A stretch of 64,000 nucleotides of DNA. Source: Hydractinia symbiolongicarpus (taxonomy: Eukaryota; Cnidaria; Hydrozoa; Anthoathecata; Hydractiniidae). Position 1 is the stretch's first letter, and every line of letters begins with the position of its first letter. Positions 12,301-27,300 of this stretch are shown here, in pieces. Below the pieces are notes generated by a model, which did not search any database, was not told the DNA's origin, and was given only the letters and a program-made list of their open reading frames with translations. The stretch is from assembly GCF_029227915.1 (NCBI RefSeq), contig NC_079883.1, positions 13,454,001 to 13,518,000 on the forward strand, in the 5' to 3' direction. The position numbers and the translations under genes were made by a program.

Positions 12301-15300
12301 ACTGGTAAATGATTACATGAGAATGTTAACACAATATTTGATTTACATTTTTATTTGAATCTTGTTCATACTACAAAGGACATTGTTTTTATCCAAGAAA
12401 TATTTATATTCGGCTTTTACTGGTTGATTTCCTTTTGCGAAATGATAAAAACCCCGAGGTATAATAAATAACTGTTTAATTGAGGGGGATTTTTTCCGCA
12501 TCTGTCAATACTCTTCGGTATTGCTCTCATAGGCATATATTATAGGATTAGTATCCCAGTATCTGATGGGTAGTAAATGCTTGTGTGTAATTTGGTCTTT
12601 TTGTTTTTAAAAATACCTGTTTTATTTTTTAAAAATATGTACCCTAACAGTGTAATTGTTTTGTAACCCTCTTTACTGAAATTATATTTTTCCTTTTTTG
12701 GGTTATATAAAAGAATAGAAATATCCTGGTTGATATCAATGGTGTTTTTTTGCTCAGCATATAGGTGTTTATGTATAATTGTTAATAATTCAAAGCCATC
12801 ACAAGGTCTGAAAGATTTTATCCCAACGTTTAAATGTTTTTATTATTTTCATAAAAATCAAATGTGTTTGAGTTTGAGAAAATACCAGACGGGTGTTATT
12901 GGTGAAGAAAATGTCATCATTTTTGTCTGATAAGGTAGTAAAGACCTTATGAACTTCATTTCATGCAAAAATTTTAATTTGATTTTGCCGTCAAGAGAAT
13001 CAATATTGTTGTTGGTTTGAGTAATTGAAAACATTTTTATATGCCAAAAGACTTTTATTTGATGATGTTCTTGGTGACCTGTGTAATGTGCCTATTGTAA
13101 ATACAATGTGAAAAACATGCAGAAAATTAAGCCAGCTATGAGAGTAAATGTTTGCATAAGGAAAATTACAAATAGTTAGGCTGTTATTTCAAATCATGGA
13201 AACATATGTAAGCGTTGGTGGTAGAGATTATGGATTGAATGTGGAATTAAATTAGTTTTATCATTTACATTTAAGTGTGTTCCATTAATGCCATTTAGGT
13301 GATTATTGTGTTGCCCACTTCTTGGACAAATTGGTTGTCATGACAATTAGTGTTATCTTTACCAAGATCTCAATGACTGTGAGCAATACATTGTGGTTTC
13401 AAAGGAATTGTAAATATGATATTACCCCCTTTAATCTTATCTTGTGATTGGTTTCTAGTTTCAGGGTTTTTTTGAAACAACTACTTTTGTTTGATAATAG
13501 TTTTTTCATTGGTTGGTATAGTTGTTATATACGATTTAGTGTTTTTTTCCAGACGCAGAATTTAATTGAATTGTTCATTTATCTTTGGCCATTGTAAATT
13601 TATATATGACTAGCTCACTTTGCTTTTGATATTGCAAGGCAGGAAAACGTTTAGTACAATTGTACGTGCATTTTTGCATGTTAGTTTTGTATCAATCTTT
13701 GGAGAAAGGAAAATGATTTGTAACATCATCACAAAACAACAGAAGGGGAGACCAGTTATGAACAATAAAGTTACAAAGATTAGTCATAATAACTTTTGGC
13801 ATTATTCATACGCGGTAATTATTATTTTTTATTTTTGTTTTCATTAGGTGCATTTGGAAATTCTTTTTTAAATTTGTTTGAATGGAGTAAATTCTGACAG
13901 AATTTAAAACTTGAACAGATTTTTTTCTTTTAATTGATTCTTTATTGATGAGGCAAAACTGGTTATTATGTATTTATTTTTTTATTAAACTTCTGCTTAA
14001 ACTTTACTCCAATTAGAAATAAATTGCTGGAATTAATTTTTATTAAATCTGTTTCTATATCTTGTATTTGAGATGTTGGTGATAACGTACTACGCATAAG
14101 AAATTCCATGAACCCACACGTTTTCCCTTTACTTCTCATTTGAAAATTTGTTTTGGATTTTATAATTTGGAATTTTTTATCATCAACCCAGCTCCTTACT
14201 TTACTTTAGGTTTTTGTCAATTTAAATATACACTAGTTGATAAAGCCTGTGGAAAAATCCACTTAAACAAAATAGCAATGGAAAAGAAGCATCATTTAAA
14301 TTTTGCTGACATCAGAAACCCATCCACAAGAATTTTTTTTCAAAAACTTGTTTTCCCATTGCCTCTGTTGTGTAGAGCCTAAAGTGCTGATCAAAAAAAT
14401 GTATATGATTATGTGCTTTTGATAAAGAGGTAATAAGATAAAAGGGTTTAAAAATTTTGCTGACATCAGCAAGTCTCCACAAAGTACAAAAATGTTTTTA
14501 TAGATCTTGAAACGCTGATTAAGAAAATATATAGGATCATTTACTTTTAACAAAAGGTTACAGATATATTGTGGTTTAAATGTTTTTTGATGATGTCATC
14601 AACCCATTCATTTCGAAGCGGATTCGGGTACCCAGGTTTGGGAAACGTACTCAAATTAGTCCTAGGTGGTCCCTAGTTACCTACACAGTAAAAATGGACT
14701 GAGGTCACCACCTTGTTTCCAAGTTATTTAGCTTTAAAGTTATATGTGTATTGTATGGCTTCATTAATTTATAATAAGGCTATTTACTACTGCCGTGCTG
14801 TAACATCAGAAAATTTGACATTTGAGACATAACTTTTTCAGTAACATCAAAGAAAAATGAAGACATCCACTTTGCCTGTTACAGACAGACACACAGTCAC
14901 AGTCTGTATTATTATAGAGATGATACATTATATAAACCTGTGTGTATGATCACTCATTACAAAATGTTTATGGACAATTTTTTTTAACAGACAGTTTAAA
15001 AAGCAAAAGCTGACATGGCAGGACAAACTTAGAATTTCACAAAGATAAAGTCTAGCCTTTTTGTAAAGGATCCTACAGTATATTACATATGTATTTGAAA
15101 GATTTTTAGTTATATATTTATGTATTTTGTTCTTAATTGTATCAGATAATTCGTGTATTTTACTATTCCAAAAACTTGCTTCAACACTTTTGCACTCACA
15201 TAGTCCATAAACAGTGAAATTTAATTCACATTTAAATTTTGTAGATATTATAGTTAAGAGAAGTTATTACCTGTCATTGTAGAAACAAACAATAAAAAAA

Positions 15301-18300
15301 GCAGATTTTTTTTGAATTTTTTTTGTAATTTAATAATAACCATATCGGAAGGGAGGTTGTGTCATGTTTACCCTTTTTTTAAAGAAAAGCAAGAAATAAT
15401 ATGTTGCTAGGCAGATACTGAATGACTCGTGAGTATATAACAGCGCAACTAGTTTATATATATATTCTTTATGGCTTATTGAGAAAATTGTTTACAACAA
15501 ACCTTGTGCTATAACTATGAAGTGCTGGTACAGATCGCATTATTCAGGAATAACAATCAGCATTTTATAGAGTTTTATAAGATTAATGATTAACTGGTGT
15601 CTAACATGCCTAAAAATATTTAATTTGTTTTATGTTTAGGCCTTTTTATAACTTGATGACGACTGTTTATATTTTTTCATTAGAATTTTATTTTTTTGAG
15701 CTAGTTTGGAAAAAGGGTTAAAAAAATCTGCTGGATAACTGATACAATTTGCTTTTTAGTGGCCAGCCTGGATTATGTTTCATATGTGTTATATGAAAAG
15801 TTTACAATGGCTTTATAATTTACACAAAAATTCCGACATGGTGTAATAAGCTGGCTAATTCTTGGACAAAAATATAACTCTAGACTCCTTCATCAGCCTG
15901 TTCAGTTCACATTGTCACACAGCAATTGCAGACGTAAGAGCCTACACATTGATGCAAATCACATCAGCATTTTTTTGCCAACATAATTTGAACTAGGAAG
16001 ACTGATATTTGCTGTAGTTAGAACTTTCTAAACCAATTTCAAAATAAAAAAGCAGCTACATTATTTTCTTGGCCTTGAAATTTGGAAAGAAACGTTTTCG
16101 TATTATTTTTTACATAACCTCCTTAACCTTTTCTTTAAAACGGCCTGCTTTTGGAAACTCTGTTCAATGTTAAACAAACAGTCTTTAATAAGTAACGCAC
16201 GATTGTAACATTATTACACTAACAATGATAGATTATTGGCAATTTTGTAAAGCAATAAATAATATTGATCTTTCTTGAAACAAAATAATGTGTGTTTTCA
16301 ATTTTTATTAAGGTTTTTCAGATTAGTGTGAATGTTTTCTTTGGCTTTTGGTAAAGATTCTGAATTTCTAGGGACCTTGGATCCTTTGTGGTTGAAATAA
16401 ATATTTTGACAGGATCTAGACTTCTTCTTTAGTTCTACACCTAGTGAAGCAATGATAACATGTTAAATTCACCCAATATTTTAAAAATGTGATGTAGTTG
16501 GAATATATTTTGTATAATTTGTTATTAATTTCTAACGAATTAAAGAGTTAGGGTAAGACATTAAAAGCCTAAAATCTAATCTAAAATCTTGAAAAATTTT
16601 CTTTTCTTGAAAATCCACATAAATATGAAAGGTTTAAAGCTAAGAGTATACATCAGGTGTTTTAGACATGAGACATGCTTTCAGGAGTACTTCTTATGAC
16701 ATTTAACATTTATTATGTGCTATTAATAGCATGATATGTAATATTTAAGAAATAATATTTCCAAAATAATAATCAAAAATTAAATCAAAAAAGTGAGATG
16801 AAACAAAGAAAACATTACTTTGTCTAAAGTATAATCTTGTCACAGTTTATGCATCATTGAAAACATTTCTGTGTTTAAAAGTAAGGTTAGATGAACATAA
16901 AATGCACAGTAAATTAAATAACTTGTTGTAGCAAGGAGAAAATGGATGATCTACAATTGAATAGCATGAAATCACAATCCTTTGTCAAGTAACGTGACAC
17001 CAATTTTAATGGAGTTGTATATTTTTTAAATGACGTGTGAATGGATGGCAAAGGTGTAAGTGCAGGCAGGTGTGGTAATGTACAGTCCTGATGTCCTAAT
17101 CCTGAAATAAACATAGAAGCTTAAGTTTCATTTTTTTGTTGTTTTAAAATGTGTGAAATTAACTTGTAAACTGATCTCTAAACTTTATACTTGTTTAATA
17201 AAGTGTTGTTAAAATGGAATTTCAGAATGTTTTTATCATTCTCGCAGTTTTTCTAAAAATGAAAAAAAGGTCTGGTAACTTTCTAAAGCAACGTAAAAGA
17301 TGCTAAACATGCATAAATAACAACACATTTTGAAACTTTGGAGCTGAAAATTTATTTCTTAAACTTTGTTTATCAAAAATATATGCAAAGATGGATAACG
17401 CTAATTAATGCTGTTGAAATATATTCAATTATAATCGCTATGTTGCTGGTGCATATATCTAGGTAGATAGATAGATATATCTAAGCGTCCCTCCTATTCG
17501 GGAATGATTATACTTTCTAAACCCATATAAAGAGATCATTGACTGTGACAATATTGCCACCAAGGAGTAATTGGTATTGAAACGAGCCTAATGAATGTGT
17601 AGTTAAAATATGTCAAATGATGTCTTAAAGTATTGTAGATACAAAATTTTACAGGTATGTACTCTGAGAAGTATTAGTTTAGTATCATATTAGGCATAAC
17701 TGGAAGATCATAGTAAAGTAGACCCTAAAATTTATACTTCTGTATCATCATTATCATCATTCTCGGCTTAACGTCTGTTTTCCATGCTAGCATGGGTTGG
17801 ACGGGGTATATTAATGACCCTTTCCAACCTGATCTAGACTGTGTTAGATCTAAACTCAACTTCTTCTGTATCAAGACTGTCCTTATAACCTCCTGCCAAG
17901 TCTTTCTCAGTCTGCCTCTGGGCTTTGCCCAAGGAACTATTAAGTCTCTACACTTTCTTACCCAATTATCCCCCCTCCATTCTTTCTAAGTGCCCAAGCC
18001 AATTCAATCTTCTTATCTGGATAACATCTTTAATTCTACGGATACTTAGCCTGCTTCTTAGCTCATCTGAACTCTTTCTGTCTCTCAGACTGGCGTTACA
18101 CATCCACCTAACCATTCTCATATCATTCCTTTCTAAACGGTCAAGATCTTTCTGCTTCACTGCCCATGTCTCACTACTAAATTAGGAAAAGTAAAAAAGA
18201 ATTCCAACAGTTTAACTAAAAAAAATTGTCATAATTAAGTGTTTATCAGTTGATTTTTTTTATGTTGATATTGACATCCTTTTTGTTGTTCACAAAAGAA

Positions 18301-21300
18301 GCCATGTCAACATACAAAAAACTAATTGATTCTCTTACATGTCCCAGGAAAAGGTGCGGGCACTATTACTGGTCTGGGTTTTTAAAACAGAACATACATA
18401 TTAAAAAAAGCATCCTGTGTGGCTTGGCAGTGGCAACAATGCATGTTTATTTTGATGTTGGTATGGTACACTTGTGTTTATTTTATAGTTGTAGCATTAT
18501 ACAACCTTTTATTTCATAACTCCAGGCTTACATTCTCTTCTTTACACTTAAAAAAAATTTTGTTGCTGAAATGAACAAAATTTAGGTAAGAACTTTGCAA
18601 TAATAATGTTCAGAAGAAGGAATGTCTTGAATAAAACTTAAACATTTTGATAAAACGAAGATGCATGTTTACCTAAAATAATGTTTTTGACTTTAATTTT
18701 TAAAGTCACTTTAAGCTGTTTACCTGCACTATCAAGTGGAAAGGATTTCTTCAAAATGGATGTTTAATTGAGGTGAAAAACCAAAAGGCGTGTTTATGAC
18801 GCAGATGCGGTTTTTTTACGTTGAGATATTGTAAACTACGGTATTTGGAACATGATATGAAATCCACTTAAATTTAAAAATAGTTTATTTGGAATCTGCT
18901 TTGTACAGGGAAAAATTAATGCATTTTTTTTACTGTTTGGTTTTACATCTTTTGTTTTCAAGTTTGGGGTAATCTTGGTGGTGAAAGTAGAAAAACAATA
19001 GAAGTTGATCTTTCCTGTAAAAACCATGATATTTGGAGAATGTCCTGGAATCTACTTAAAATGTCTTTATTTTTAGAATTTTCACAAGCATCCTCTAACT
19101 TTTTTAAGCAAAAAAAATATTTATTTATTGAGATGAATGAATTGGATGTCTAGGCAAAGATTTTATGTACTGTAGTCACCAGCTTCCGAAACCTGTTGTA
19201 ATTTCAAACATTTAGTGTTGTTGTAATACTAGTGCATCATGAGTATATAAAATGTCAGAAAAAAGCTAGGAATATCGGCATTTTTTTTTATATGTTAGCA
19301 AAATATCAAGAAATTCTAGGTTAAAATGATTAATTAATACAATTTATTTTTCAAAATATTCGCAAGGATTAGATTTTAGAAATAAGAAAAATGTCAGGAA
19401 AAAGATTAATACTGACTGGACGTTCTGAGCTTAGTGTGGCGATTCCATGTTCAAAATAATGATCCTACTGCACAGGATTCGGTTGTGTTGCGCGAACATA
19501 ATTAACTGTTTTTTAAATGTAACTGAAAAACAGAAACAATTTATTGTGCCACAAAACCTTTTTTATTACAGTTACAGAAGCAAATATGTTCTGCTTTTAA
19601 GATGCAAATGCGGAAAGAAATACACTATGCTACTAGATTACGTATTTCTCCCAGCCCTTCTGTTTCAAGTTCTTTTTTATTATAAATTTGCGCAACTTTT
19701 CTACAATTCAAAGATTATCACTCAACGAAACATGCATTGAAATAACAAAAGGACAGAGAAAATTTACATTAAACTTTATCATGAATTTTTGTAATGCAGA
19801 ATATATAAAAAATAGAGGGAATGATGAAAAATTTGATACATTTTCTTTTTTTTAAAAATGCCGTTAAATCTTCACTTTCTCATGCAAGTATAAAGTGATA
19901 TGCCAGTTGTTAAGCACTCTTCTTTTTTATAATTTAATTTCTCTTTTATGTCTCATACACAAAGTTAGATATTTTTAGTAATTTTGGTCATTAAAAATTA
20001 ATGAACATTTTAATAAACCTGTTGAAATAGTTATAAAAGGTTGTAGCCACATAATATTGGTGCAATGTTATCTGATCAGGCAAAACTGTTTATTGTGGAA
20101 TGCAGGGGGCAGCCTTTTTAATTTGCATTGACACTGTTATTTCATCTTTTCGTATGTAATTAAACTTTAGCTTCCTCAAACTCTATTTAAGAACAAAAAT
20201 GAAGTCATTGTCATCAAATAACCTGTATGGATTGGCCTGGATGATCAACTCTGTGTTTAAATTTAATCATCTCTTGTTATCATTTCCTTAAAAGGACAAA
20301 TTATTACGGGTTTTTAGCTTTACTATTTCAAACATCTAGGTCACCAATTTTAAGACTTTATAAAAAGGGTTAATCATTTGGAGTTTTTATTTTTGAGAAT
20401 TCAAAAAAAAAATATATATATTAGAAGAGAATGTAAACAAACTAAGAATGTAAGGCAATTGTTGTGTATGTGTCTATCTCTAGGATTTCCCAAGTCATAA
20501 TACCATTGCAGTCCTGTGATAATGGCTCTAGGCGAGCAGGAATAAAGTTTGTTGGTCACGCTTTAGTAAAAGAAATAAAAATGATGATTAGGACTGCAAA
20601 TAGATTTAGAATTTTGATGTTTTATTTGCAATTGTATTGATCTAATTAGCTAATTAGCAAAAATGGCCAAAAAGTCATGCTTAAAGAAGAGCAATGTAAG
20701 TCAATGAAATAAAATGGAAGACATTTAAGAACTCAGGCATACTAACAAAACAGTGGTGTTGAAACAAGCAAGTCGTGAAAACAGTTTAAGCTGAGGTAGA
20801 TTGTGTAATCACTAACCCTATTAGATTTCATAACTAAATTGAGTATTACTATTATTACCATGACTTGTGTGGGGGCTAACACATAAGCTACTGGGATTAT
20901 AACACATTTATCAAAGTGGGTGGCTATATCCTCTGTGTGCTAGCTTTCATCATTTCCACTTTTATTTTTTATCTCTTAGCAATAAAGTGAAAGAATTTTA
21001 GCCTCATCTAGAGAATGTGTGTACAAGGATAAAACAGTTGGAACACATTAACTCGACATTTTAAAGCTTAGCTGTAATTAATAATTTTAACAATATGGAT
21101 CTTAACAATATAGATCAACTATCTCTTATAATACGGAGACTGTGTCTGTCTGTAACAGGCAAAGTGAATGTGCTCATTTTCCTTTAATGTTGCCGAAAAA
21201 TGCATGTCTAATATGTTAAGTTTTCTGACGTTACGGCGCGACGTCAATAACACTACTTTAACGTCAATATCCTATATTAAATTAATGAAGCCATTACAGT

Positions 21301-24300
21301 GCACCTAAAACTTTGAGCCCAAATAACTTAGAAACGAGGTGGTGACGTCAATGATTTTTTACCGTGTGGGTAACTACCTGAGACCAATATGGGTAAGTTT
21401 CCTAAACCTGACGACGTCATCAAAAAACCTTCAAACCCTAACATCTCTGCAACTGTTTGTCAAAGATACATGATCCTATACATTTTCTTGATCAGTGTTT
21501 CAAGATCTATGTGTTGAAGGCAACAGGTGTACAAATTTCTAAAAAAAAAGTTTTAGTATCTTAGCAGGTCTTTGCTGACGTCAGCAAAACTTTAAACCCT
21601 TATATCTCATTAACAGCTCATCAAAAGCACATGATCATATATATTTTCTTGATCAGCAGTTTAAGGTCTACATATTACAGGCAACAAATAAACTAAATTT
21701 CGCCAATTTTTTTTTCTATCTGCACTGCTGTCGTCACCAAAAAAATTAAAACAACCTATTTTTTCATTTTTCTTCTGCCTAAGTGGATTTCTCCACGGAC
21801 TTTATCGACTAGTTTTTACTAATCTTTTTTTGCAAAAAAAAAATCTACACAAAGCTGAAGTATATATTGTTTAACTAAAAATATAATTTTGTGCTTTGCA
21901 CGGAAACTCTTGTGAATAGTTCATCAAATGATTTTTTTGTGCTTTTTTGGTATTAACTTGGTTAATATTAGCAAAGGAAGTCCCACTTGCCTAAAAAAGT
22001 TTTTAACCATTAGAAATCTTTTGTTGTTGTTTCATCACTTTAATTTTTGCTCCTGATCATCTCCTTTCTAATTTTGTGGAAAATTGTTTGCTTTCTAATT
22101 ATAACTACGATAACAATTACTAATGATTTTGTATATTTTAAGGGTACGCTAGTTATAATATGCAATAACATAATGTTTTTTTCATGTGATGTTATGTTAT
22201 GTTCTTGAGCTGAAATTATTCACTTTCTATTTTATCATTGCTTGAGAGAGTTGGTGCATTCTTCAAATAGCTTTATGAAATTTTTTTTCCAAAAAAATGT
22301 TTTTCAAATGTTTTATGAGTACAAAATTGTTGCTATGAATCTAGTAATTATAACCATTTTAGAAACTATAATTAAAGTCACATTTTCTCAATATCTTGCT
22401 TACTTGCTTACCTCATGTAACTATTTCACAACCTATCCACAAACCCATGCTGGCCAGTGTTTTGTGTTCAAATTCAATTTTTGATGATCATCGAGGTCAT
22501 TATTGAAAAAGCATAAGTTAGCGTGATATCTTTAAAGGTGCTCAAGGTTTCTGAAAAAATGTTGAAGAGCCATAATGAAAGTATTTTACTGTCTGAGACA
22601 AAATAAAGTGTGCAAACAAATTCAAGTTGTTGTATTTTATCCTCTTCCTGTATTGTGCTACCATGCTGGCGTTTGTTTTAACCCATTAGCCTGCCCTTAA
22701 TGGCATTCTTATCCATTTCATATAAAAAAACCTTAATGAGCTGTATTTAACCAATGGTGAACAAGGGTAATTTTCTATTTTTAAATAGCATCATTGTAGA
22801 ATCCATTCAGTTGTGGTGGGCATCTTAGCGTGTTGCACTTTTTGTTTTACTGTGATGTTTCATCGAGAGATTGCGTAGAGGTTAAAGTTTCACATTTTTT
22901 AGCACTCAGACACTTTGATTGTAGCATTATGATGAGATCAATATTGTTCAGAGCACCACTTATGAATGGACATTTGGTAATGTTATGTGATTTTTATGTT
23001 ATTTTGAATGTAATTCTTGGTACAGTGTTTATTTAAATGAACTGATGAGTCTGTAAAACTTTACTGCAGCAAATTTTTAGAAATTAAAATCCTGAAATTT
23101 ATTTTCCAATTTATAAATTAAAAAGCAGTTTTTCAGGTTGCATCATTTTCTCGTATATAAAAACATTCTTTTTTCCTTGTTTACAATTACAAAGTGTAAA
23201 AGGTTTAATGTTTAATTGTTGCTTTTTTCAGGATAAAGTTTGAAGGGACAACAACTTTAAAATACATGGGGAAAGTGGTATACTATAAATCTGTAAATAT
23301 GCAGCTCTCAACAAGTGTCTTTCTTTTTTAAGAAAACATAGTTTGTTAGTGGATTAAGGGGTGAAGTTTAAAGTATTTATCACATTTGTAAAGTAAAAAT
23401 ATCTCAAAAAACTCTTCCAGGTAATTCATAGAAAAATATATAAGAATTTGCTAGTTGCTAATGGCAATTATCATCTTTAGCTCATAGACGGAGAGTCAAG
23501 TAATACAACATAAATAGACAACAAGAGAAATAAATTACTAATGGATAATCTGTTTTTATTGGTTTTCGCAATGATGCTCCCATTTTCAAATTTTTGCATG
23601 AATCCTGGACTCAGGAGTAAGGACTTTGTTAACTTTACTCTCCCCGTTAATGTATGTGCTTTGCAGAACGGATGTTGTTGTGATAAAGTGCAGAAGAATG
23701 ATAAAGATCTTGGCTATACTTTTTTTACTAACATGTCTATCTCATTTTTTCTATGTCTAACGTTATAACGTTATAAAAATATATCCCCTATAACAAATCT
23801 AGTAAAGACCTCAATGACCCATGAGAACAAGAATAAGAAACAAAACTGTAAAATCATCTTCATATCATGCTTTCTTTTTCTGTGCTTAGAATATAAAAAC
23901 ATAAATTCCCTGATTTTACACTTATGTTATGTTACTTTCTCCCCATTGGTATAATGGACTTTAAGGCTTTGTTTATTATCTCTTACCAGTTAATGTTGGT
24001 TTTTAATTGTTTTTTTTCATGTTTTTTTTTCAGAAAAAACTAAGATAAAACAGCACCTAGCATCGCTTTTTTTAGCTTTGCTTTGTTTTTTTGCATAGTG
24101 TATGAGTGCTTACTGAATATGGTGGACACTTTTAATTAAAAACTTTGTTAAAAATAGGAAGCAATCAATTAAATAAACCAATAAAACTGAGAACTATTTT
24201 AGAGCAAAGATTTGTTAGTTTGTTTGTTCTCTGTGCTATGTTTGTTTGTTTTTGTTTTTGCTAAGTTCGAGAAGGTCACGGATTATGTTTAAAATTTGAT

Positions 24301-27300
24301 CTGGTCTAGATGAAGTCTTGTTTTGGGGAAATTTACCTGAACTTTAAATGCAATGTCCAGGCTGTTTTTTAGCTTTTGAGAACCTGGGAATCAGAGAGGT
24401 TCTTGAAATCAGAGATGAACATGAAAAACTTGAAATGCCTGTCAAAACCTTGAAATATAAGCATTTCTAATAGAATTTCTGACAATTTATGATAGATCTT
24501 TTTGTAACAAGTTATGTGGTTACTTTTAGATACTTTCCTTTCCATAATGTTATATATTTGGCAATGCCATTTTTATGTATATTTTACATTCTTTCTAATT
24601 GTGCTTACAAATTTTATGTGTCTGTGTGGTTAAAAAATATATAGCAGAAAATAAAAAAAAAGCTTTTAAAAAAATCCCTGAAGTAGTTAATTTGAAAAAC
24701 ATCTTATAAGTGGAGGGCGGGGTGGGTTTGATCCTGGATGAATTGCTAAATGGCCTAGCATTTATTCTTTTTTAATGTTTGTATGTAAAGAAACTTTATT
24801 TGGTGGCTTACAGTATTTATTTTCTTCGCACATTTCTTTACACAATGTGACATTAGGGACTGTACTCTAGCAAACCTTGCTTCCTGCTATTATATCACCA
24901 AACGTTTGTTTGTTTAACACAATCAAATCACAAAGCATTTTATTTCACATGAAATTATAATGATGTATGGTGAGGGATAATTAAAATTATTTGATTGCCA
25001 CATGCTGGTGCGAAGATGTAATATATTGTTTGCATTTATCAGAAAAAGGCTAATTATTTTTTTAAAATTTTGTATCCACGTTGGAATCCACATCTTTGTT
25101 TCACAAAGAAAAAAATTGTGCAATGTTTCTTGAAAAGAGCTACTTTATGGCTCATTTTTGGATTTCTTTTTACCGTCATTAAGCAAGATAATTAGTTTAA
25201 AATTTGATGATGGTGCCCTTATTGTAGTTAATTTCTCGTTTGTGGTCAACCTTGACTTATAAAGCATGCTATTGTTCAATTGGGAGGATCATCAGAAAAC
25301 CTTTACACTGTCATCATTTTTGTGGTTATACCATTGCTGCTTTTTAAGCAACTCTTTTATACTCTTCTCCTTTTAAATAGTAGTTACTAAGATACTGCAT
25401 TAAAATTATCTAAAAAATTTAAAAATTCTTTTCATTATAAAAAAGTATAACAAGTCAAAGTTTCTCATTTAAAATTTGGATTAAAGTGGAATTCCTCCTT
25501 ACTATATATTCACTGCAGATATCCTATACAAAACTCATTGTGTCTTGTCTTTTCACAGTAAAATCATAATGAAAACTAGTATGTGGAGAAATACGCTAAA
25601 TTCCACTTAGATTTCATTTAACTGAATAAAGTGTCGTATAAATATTACTATACTTCCGTGTCAAATCTTTAATGGCTGCCATGTTTAAATCTTGTTGCGA
25701 AATATGTGGTTTTACATGACAGATGGGCTAGTAGTTTATTACCTAATTGACTCTATTACAAAATTAAAAAAGATGGGTTTTTTTAACAAGAACTTTGAAG
25801 TTAAAATCTATGTACTTGATGAATCAATTACTTTATTTAAAAATATTTATGAATTTTATATTTTTTTAAATTTAAAGCGCTTATAACAAGTTTTATTCCT
25901 AGTGGACATATGCTATACTTTCTAGGGAAAGGTCGTACATTTGAAGCAAAGGAAAAAAAAATTCTATTCTTACTAGTTGTGTCTTTATTCATGCCCAAAT
26001 AAAGATCCGTTTTATTAAACATTTTAAAAGACAGTTACTCAGCAACTCATACAAGTTTATTAATACATTTCAAAAGAATGCTTAAGGGCTGTATGCATCT
26101 TTTAAAAATGGGCAGAGATAAGTGAATAAACATGTAAGTAGTTAAATAGGTGTTGATATATTTAATGCATGGTCCTCTGTCAATTCTGATTTATAGTAGC
26201 CAGCCTAAAGGTAAATAGCAGACTGGGTTAGTTTTTTAAAGGTTTTTGAGTAAAAAAGTAAGTTATTTTATTAAATCGTTGGTTATTCTTTTAAGTATTA
26301 TTATTATTATTGCTGTAAATCTTTTACGTTCATTAAAAGCAGCAGTGGAGATTTTATAAAGCATTTTTATAAAGTTTTGTTTTTGAAAACATCTGGACTA
26401 AAAATTTTTTATTCTCATTGTGAAATCTTGTCATAAAACATGCAGTTTATACTGCGTGGGAGGTTGGTTGAGCACTTTTAAAGCTACGACTTCCCACTGT
26501 TTATGAATGTCCAGCTTATTTCTTCTAATTATTTTATTAATTAATTTCTATGATTAGGAGGATTAATCTCCAAGGTTAACAACATGTCGACCGTTAATGA
26601 GCTATGCATGAAGTGCATTTAGCAGTACTTCTGACAAAATATATATAAAGTGATATGACCTTTTGTTTAAGATAATTATATGTTGCATTTCTTTAGGAAA
26701 TGTATATATATTAGGATGTTTGTTCTTTTAGGGATATAATGAGCCCAAAGATGGTGTATTTAAAGAACAAAGTAATAATACAGCTCGTTGGAGAGAAGAC
26801 GCAATGAGGATGTCAAATATCGTTGAAGAAGTAGGTGTATTTTTCTTTACGGTTATTCATAGTTTTTCTCACTATTATTTCCAACATAGAGTCAACTTTA
26901 GAAGCAATCTTCATTGATACCTAGACATTTCCAGAAAAAAGGTTTTATAGTTACAAATTGGTACAGAGTACAGCTCATTTTATCAACACTTTTGATATAT
27001 TTAATATGGACAATTTTAGGACTACATATCTGGAATATTTTTTACAAGCTACTTAGACAGTTTTTTTTAATATTTTCTATGATGCTTGTCTCTATAAATA
27101 TCTCAAATTTGTCTGATATTGTCTCTTTTAATTTAATTTAATTTAAGAAATGGTCCACATAAAAGTGCAAAAGAATTTTTTTTTAAAAAAAAATTGAAAG
27201 GAAAAACAAACAAAAAACAAGACACAATTTTTTTCCTTCAGAGGAGGGGGAGCATTTATAGAAACATTTCGGTTAGTTTTTGATATATCAGCATTACACG

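Larger units (their letters stand above)
6501..26731. other. 20.2-kb first intron of the zinc-finger gene
   Basis: No nested gene was found. AT-rich DNA with listed inserts: a hairpin (7003-7063), a degenerate tandem (10465-10585), two Helitron-like copies (14233-14920 and 21122-21812) and an LINE fragment (17742-18178). A 24-nt exact word recurs at about 8314-8337 and 9800-9823 (it includes GATTTGAAGACCTTTGTC). A diverged duplication of about 190 bp spacing is visible around 18843-19085 (TATTTGG ... CTACTTAAA). Short open frames in this interval show no domain or codon signal. Such a long first intron commonly holds enhancers. Confidence 0.7.

Noticed and set aside
18250-18519. 89-residue plus-strand frame in intron 1 of the zinc-finger gene
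   Set aside because: No recognisable domain, no splice context, composition like surrounding DNA.
22242-22484. 80-residue frame in intron 1 of the zinc-finger gene
   Set aside because: Phe/Ile/Tyr-rich translation of AT-rich DNA with no homology signal.
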